DNA from: Clostridia bacterium | GTDB lineage: Bacteria > Bacillota > Clostridia > Oscillospirales > Acutalibacteraceae | DNA length: 5,872 bases | Reading direction: 5' to 3' | Assembly (NCBI GenBank): GCA_017442445.1 | Contig: JAFRZS010000047.1 | Location: forward strand, 1 to 5,872 | In this document: positions 4,056-5,872 of the stretch, one piece after another | How the letters are laid out: each line of letters begins with the position of its first letter | Position numbering within the stretch: position 1 is the stretch's first letter | Notes under the pieces: generated by a model | What the model was told of the DNA's origin: nothing | Seen by the model: only the letters and a program-made list of their open reading frames with translations | The model's database searches: none | Made by a program: the position numbers and the translations under genes

Positions 4056-5872
4056 ATGACTTCAAAAGAAATTTTCGGCAGTGCAAAATGGGTTAGCACC
4101 CCTAACTGCAAACAACCTTATATCAGAGGCAGTTTTAATTCCGATAAAATAAACAAGGCAGAAATTACAATCTGCGGTCTCGGTTTTTTTGAGCTTTATA
4201 TAAACGGTAAAAGAGTCGGTGATGATATATTTGTCCCCGCCTGGACTGACTATGTAAAAATGGTTCATGAGTGCGGCGGCACAATTATCGACGAGGAATA
4301 TAACCACAGAATCCTCTGTATGAAATATGATATAACCGATTATATTAACGAGGGCAAAAATACAATCGCAGTAGCTTTAGGCGGCGGATGGTTTATTGCA
4401 AAGAAATATTCAAAGTCCGTTATGCTCTGTTACAAGATTGACCTTATCGGAGATAAAACAACTACTGTCTGTTCCAACGAAAACCTCCGTTACAAAGCAT
4501 CTCATATCACAAACAGCGACATGCTTTTCGGTGAAAGACACGATTACCGTCTTGCAACAGATAACTGGGCAGAAAAGGACTTTGATGACAGCGATTGGAC
4601 ACCCGTTAATATTATTGATGCACCTGACAGCAATTACTATATTCAGGACGCACCTGCGGATAAAATCATCCGTTACATAACTCCCAAAGTTCACAAGGTA
4701 TTTAAAAATCATACCGTCTATGACCTTGGTGAAAATGTTACCGGCGGTGCCATAGTTTCATTTGACTGTGAAGCAGGAAGCGAAATCAATGTTCACTACG
4801 CGGAAGAAGTCAGCAAATCCGGTGCTTTGAATTTTGTAAGTGTCAGCTATTGGTCACATCTTGTAAAAAGAGGCGACAAATTTATTGCTGACGGCAACAA
4901 AAGAACTGCAAGTCCCAAATTCATGTGGCACGCAGGAAGATATATTTCCGTTACAAATAATGCAAAGCTTGAGTCTTTTGCAGTTATACATTCAGATGTT
5001 GCTGTTACATCTGATTTCAAATCATCAGACGAAACTCTCAACTGGCTTTACGATGCATATATAAGAACACAACTTGCAAATATGCACTGTTCTATTCCGT
5101 CTGACTGTCCTCACCGCGAAGGCAGAGGCTACACTGGTGACGGTCAACTTGCCTGTGATGTTGCCATGACAACACTTGACGGATATAAATTCTATAAGAA
5201 ATGGCTTGAGGATATTTCCGACTGTCAGGACAGAAAAAGCGGTCACATACAGTACACTGCTCCCATGGTTGCATCAGGCGGAGGTCCGGGCGGCTGGGGA
5301 TGTGCGATAGTACACGTTCCTTGGGTATTTTATAAAAACTACGGCGACAAAGAGATTCTTGAAAAATATCTTCCGCAGATGCTTCGTTATTTTGATTATC
5401 TTGAAGCACACAGCGAAAACGAACTTGTTACATCTGATGAAGCTTGGGCTTGGTGTCTCGGCGACTGGTGTACGCCGACAAAAATCGCCATTCCTGAACC
5501 GTTCGTCAATAATTATTTCTACATAAAATCTCTTTATGAGGTTATTGAAATTGCAAAAATTTTAGGCAAGGACGATATAATCAAATTTGCAGAAGACAGA
5601 ATTGCAATAAAAAAGAAAGCACTTGTTGATAATTATTTTGACGAAAAAACAGGTAACTTTGCAAACAATATTCAGGGTGCTAACTCATTTGCAGTTGACA
5701 TCGGTTTAGGTGATGAAAGAACCTACAGCAACATGGTCAAAAACTACAAGAGAAAAGGCTGCTATGATACAGGTATTTTCGGTACCGACATCGTTACAAG
5801 AAATCTCTTCAAGCACGGTGATGAACAGTTAGCCTTTGACCTTCTTACATCAAAGAAAAAGACTTCATTTTA
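4056..5872 (+). CDS. Alpha-L-rhamnosidase, glycoside hydrolase family 78 (3' truncated by window)
   Basis: The frame from ATG 4056 stays open to the window edge: 605 codons plus two bases, no stop. A Shine-Dalgarno AAAGGTG (4043-4049) is 6 bases upstream. Family 78 enzymes release terminal alpha-L-rhamnose by inversion. An N-terminal rhamnosidase beta-domain shows GLGFFELYINGKRVG (41-55) and PAWTDY (61-66). A second beta-domain contains YDLGENVTGG (222-231). The (alpha/alpha)6 catalytic barrel starts near 314. Its signature SDCPHREGRGYTGDGQ (349-364) carries acidic residues D350, E355 and D362, with the same spacing as D567/E572/D579 of Bacillus RhaB. GDW (469-471) and GIFGT (573-577) also fit. 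The fourth conserved acid (E841 in RhaB) would fall near residue 624, beyond the edge. No signal peptide or membrane segment is visible at the N-terminus, so I infer cytoplasmic action on imported rhamnosides. Specificity among plant flavonoid, pectin-derived or bacterial-glycan rhamnosides cannot be read. Confidence 0.9.
   Translation, partial: MTSKEIFGSAKWVSTPNCKQPYIRGSFNSDKINKAEITICGLGFFELYINGKRVGDDIFVPAWTDYVKMVHECGGTIIDEEYNHRILCMKYDITDYINEGKNTIAVALGGGWFIAKKYSKSVMLCYKIDLIGDKTTTVCSNENLRYKASHITNSDMLFGERHDYRLATDNWAEKDFDDSDWTPVNIIDAPDSNYYIQDAPADKIIRYITPKVHKVFKNHTVYDLGENVTGGAIVSFDCEAGSEINVHYAEEVSKSGALNFVSVSYWSHLVKRGDKFIADGNKRTASPKFMWHAGRYISVTNNAKLESFAVIHSDVAVTSDFKSSDETLNWLYDAYIRTQLANMHCSIPSDCPHREGRGYTGDGQLACDVAMTTLDGYKFYKKWLEDISDCQDRKSGHIQYTAPMVASGGGPGGWGCAIVHVPWVFYKNYGDKEILEKYLPQMLRYFDYLEAHSENELVTSDEAWAWCLGDWCTPTKIAIPEPFVNNYFYIKSLYEVIEIAKILGKDDIIKFAEDRIAIKKKALVDNYFDEKTGNFANNIQGANSFAVDIGLGDERTYSNMVKNYKRKGCYDTGIFGTDIVTRNLFKHGDEQLAFDLLTSKKKTSF

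Noticed and set aside
4062..5409. Several minus-strand open frames of 64-105 codons opposite the rhamnosidase gene.
   Set aside because: They are antisense to an uninterrupted GH78 reading frame with clear domain motifs, lack ribosome sites and have no recognisable domains.

Overview
The window reads like a low-GC Clostridia chromosome, probably a gut commensal of the Oscillospiraceae/Lachnospiraceae type. This rests on protein character, AT-rich intergenic DNA, GGAGG-type ribosome binding sites and a TTG start. No species can be named from the sequence alone.

Two groups of genes diverge from an 89-bp intergenic region at 2938-3026. Leftward (minus strand) run rsmA (16S rRNA dimethyladenosine transferase) and an RlmD/RumA-type 23S rRNA m5U methyltransferase, overlapping by 8 bp. 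Next come a dense palindrome array (546-726, plus a flanking hairpin at 727-763), a small four-helix-bundle gene of the 23S rRNA intervening-sequence protein family (187-534), and the first 28 codons of another gene that leaves the window at base 1. Rightward (plus strand) run galE (UDP-glucose 4-epimerase) and, 18 bp later, a family GH78 alpha-L-rhamnosidase that is cut off by the right edge. These two look like a sugar-metabolism transcription unit behind a plausible sigma-A promoter.

The most unusual part is the palindrome array. Seven short hairpins of different sequence are separated by a constant 7-mer, GCGATAT, which appears four times in one orientation (one copy with a mismatch) and then four times as its exact complement ATATCGC. 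Hairpins and 7-mers abut with no spare bases. Pairing each left 7-mer with its right counterpart would therefore give a stem carrying three successive four-way junctions with no unpaired nucleotides. The array begins one base from the Shine-Dalgarno of the four-helix-bundle gene. At its other end it supplies the stop codon of the rlmD-type gene, whose last codons are an inverted copy of the preceding conserved codons. I propose, as inference only, that array and four-helix-bundle gene form one unit: a mobile cassette, a structured RNA with its binding protein, or both. The remaining genes look ordinary and intact.
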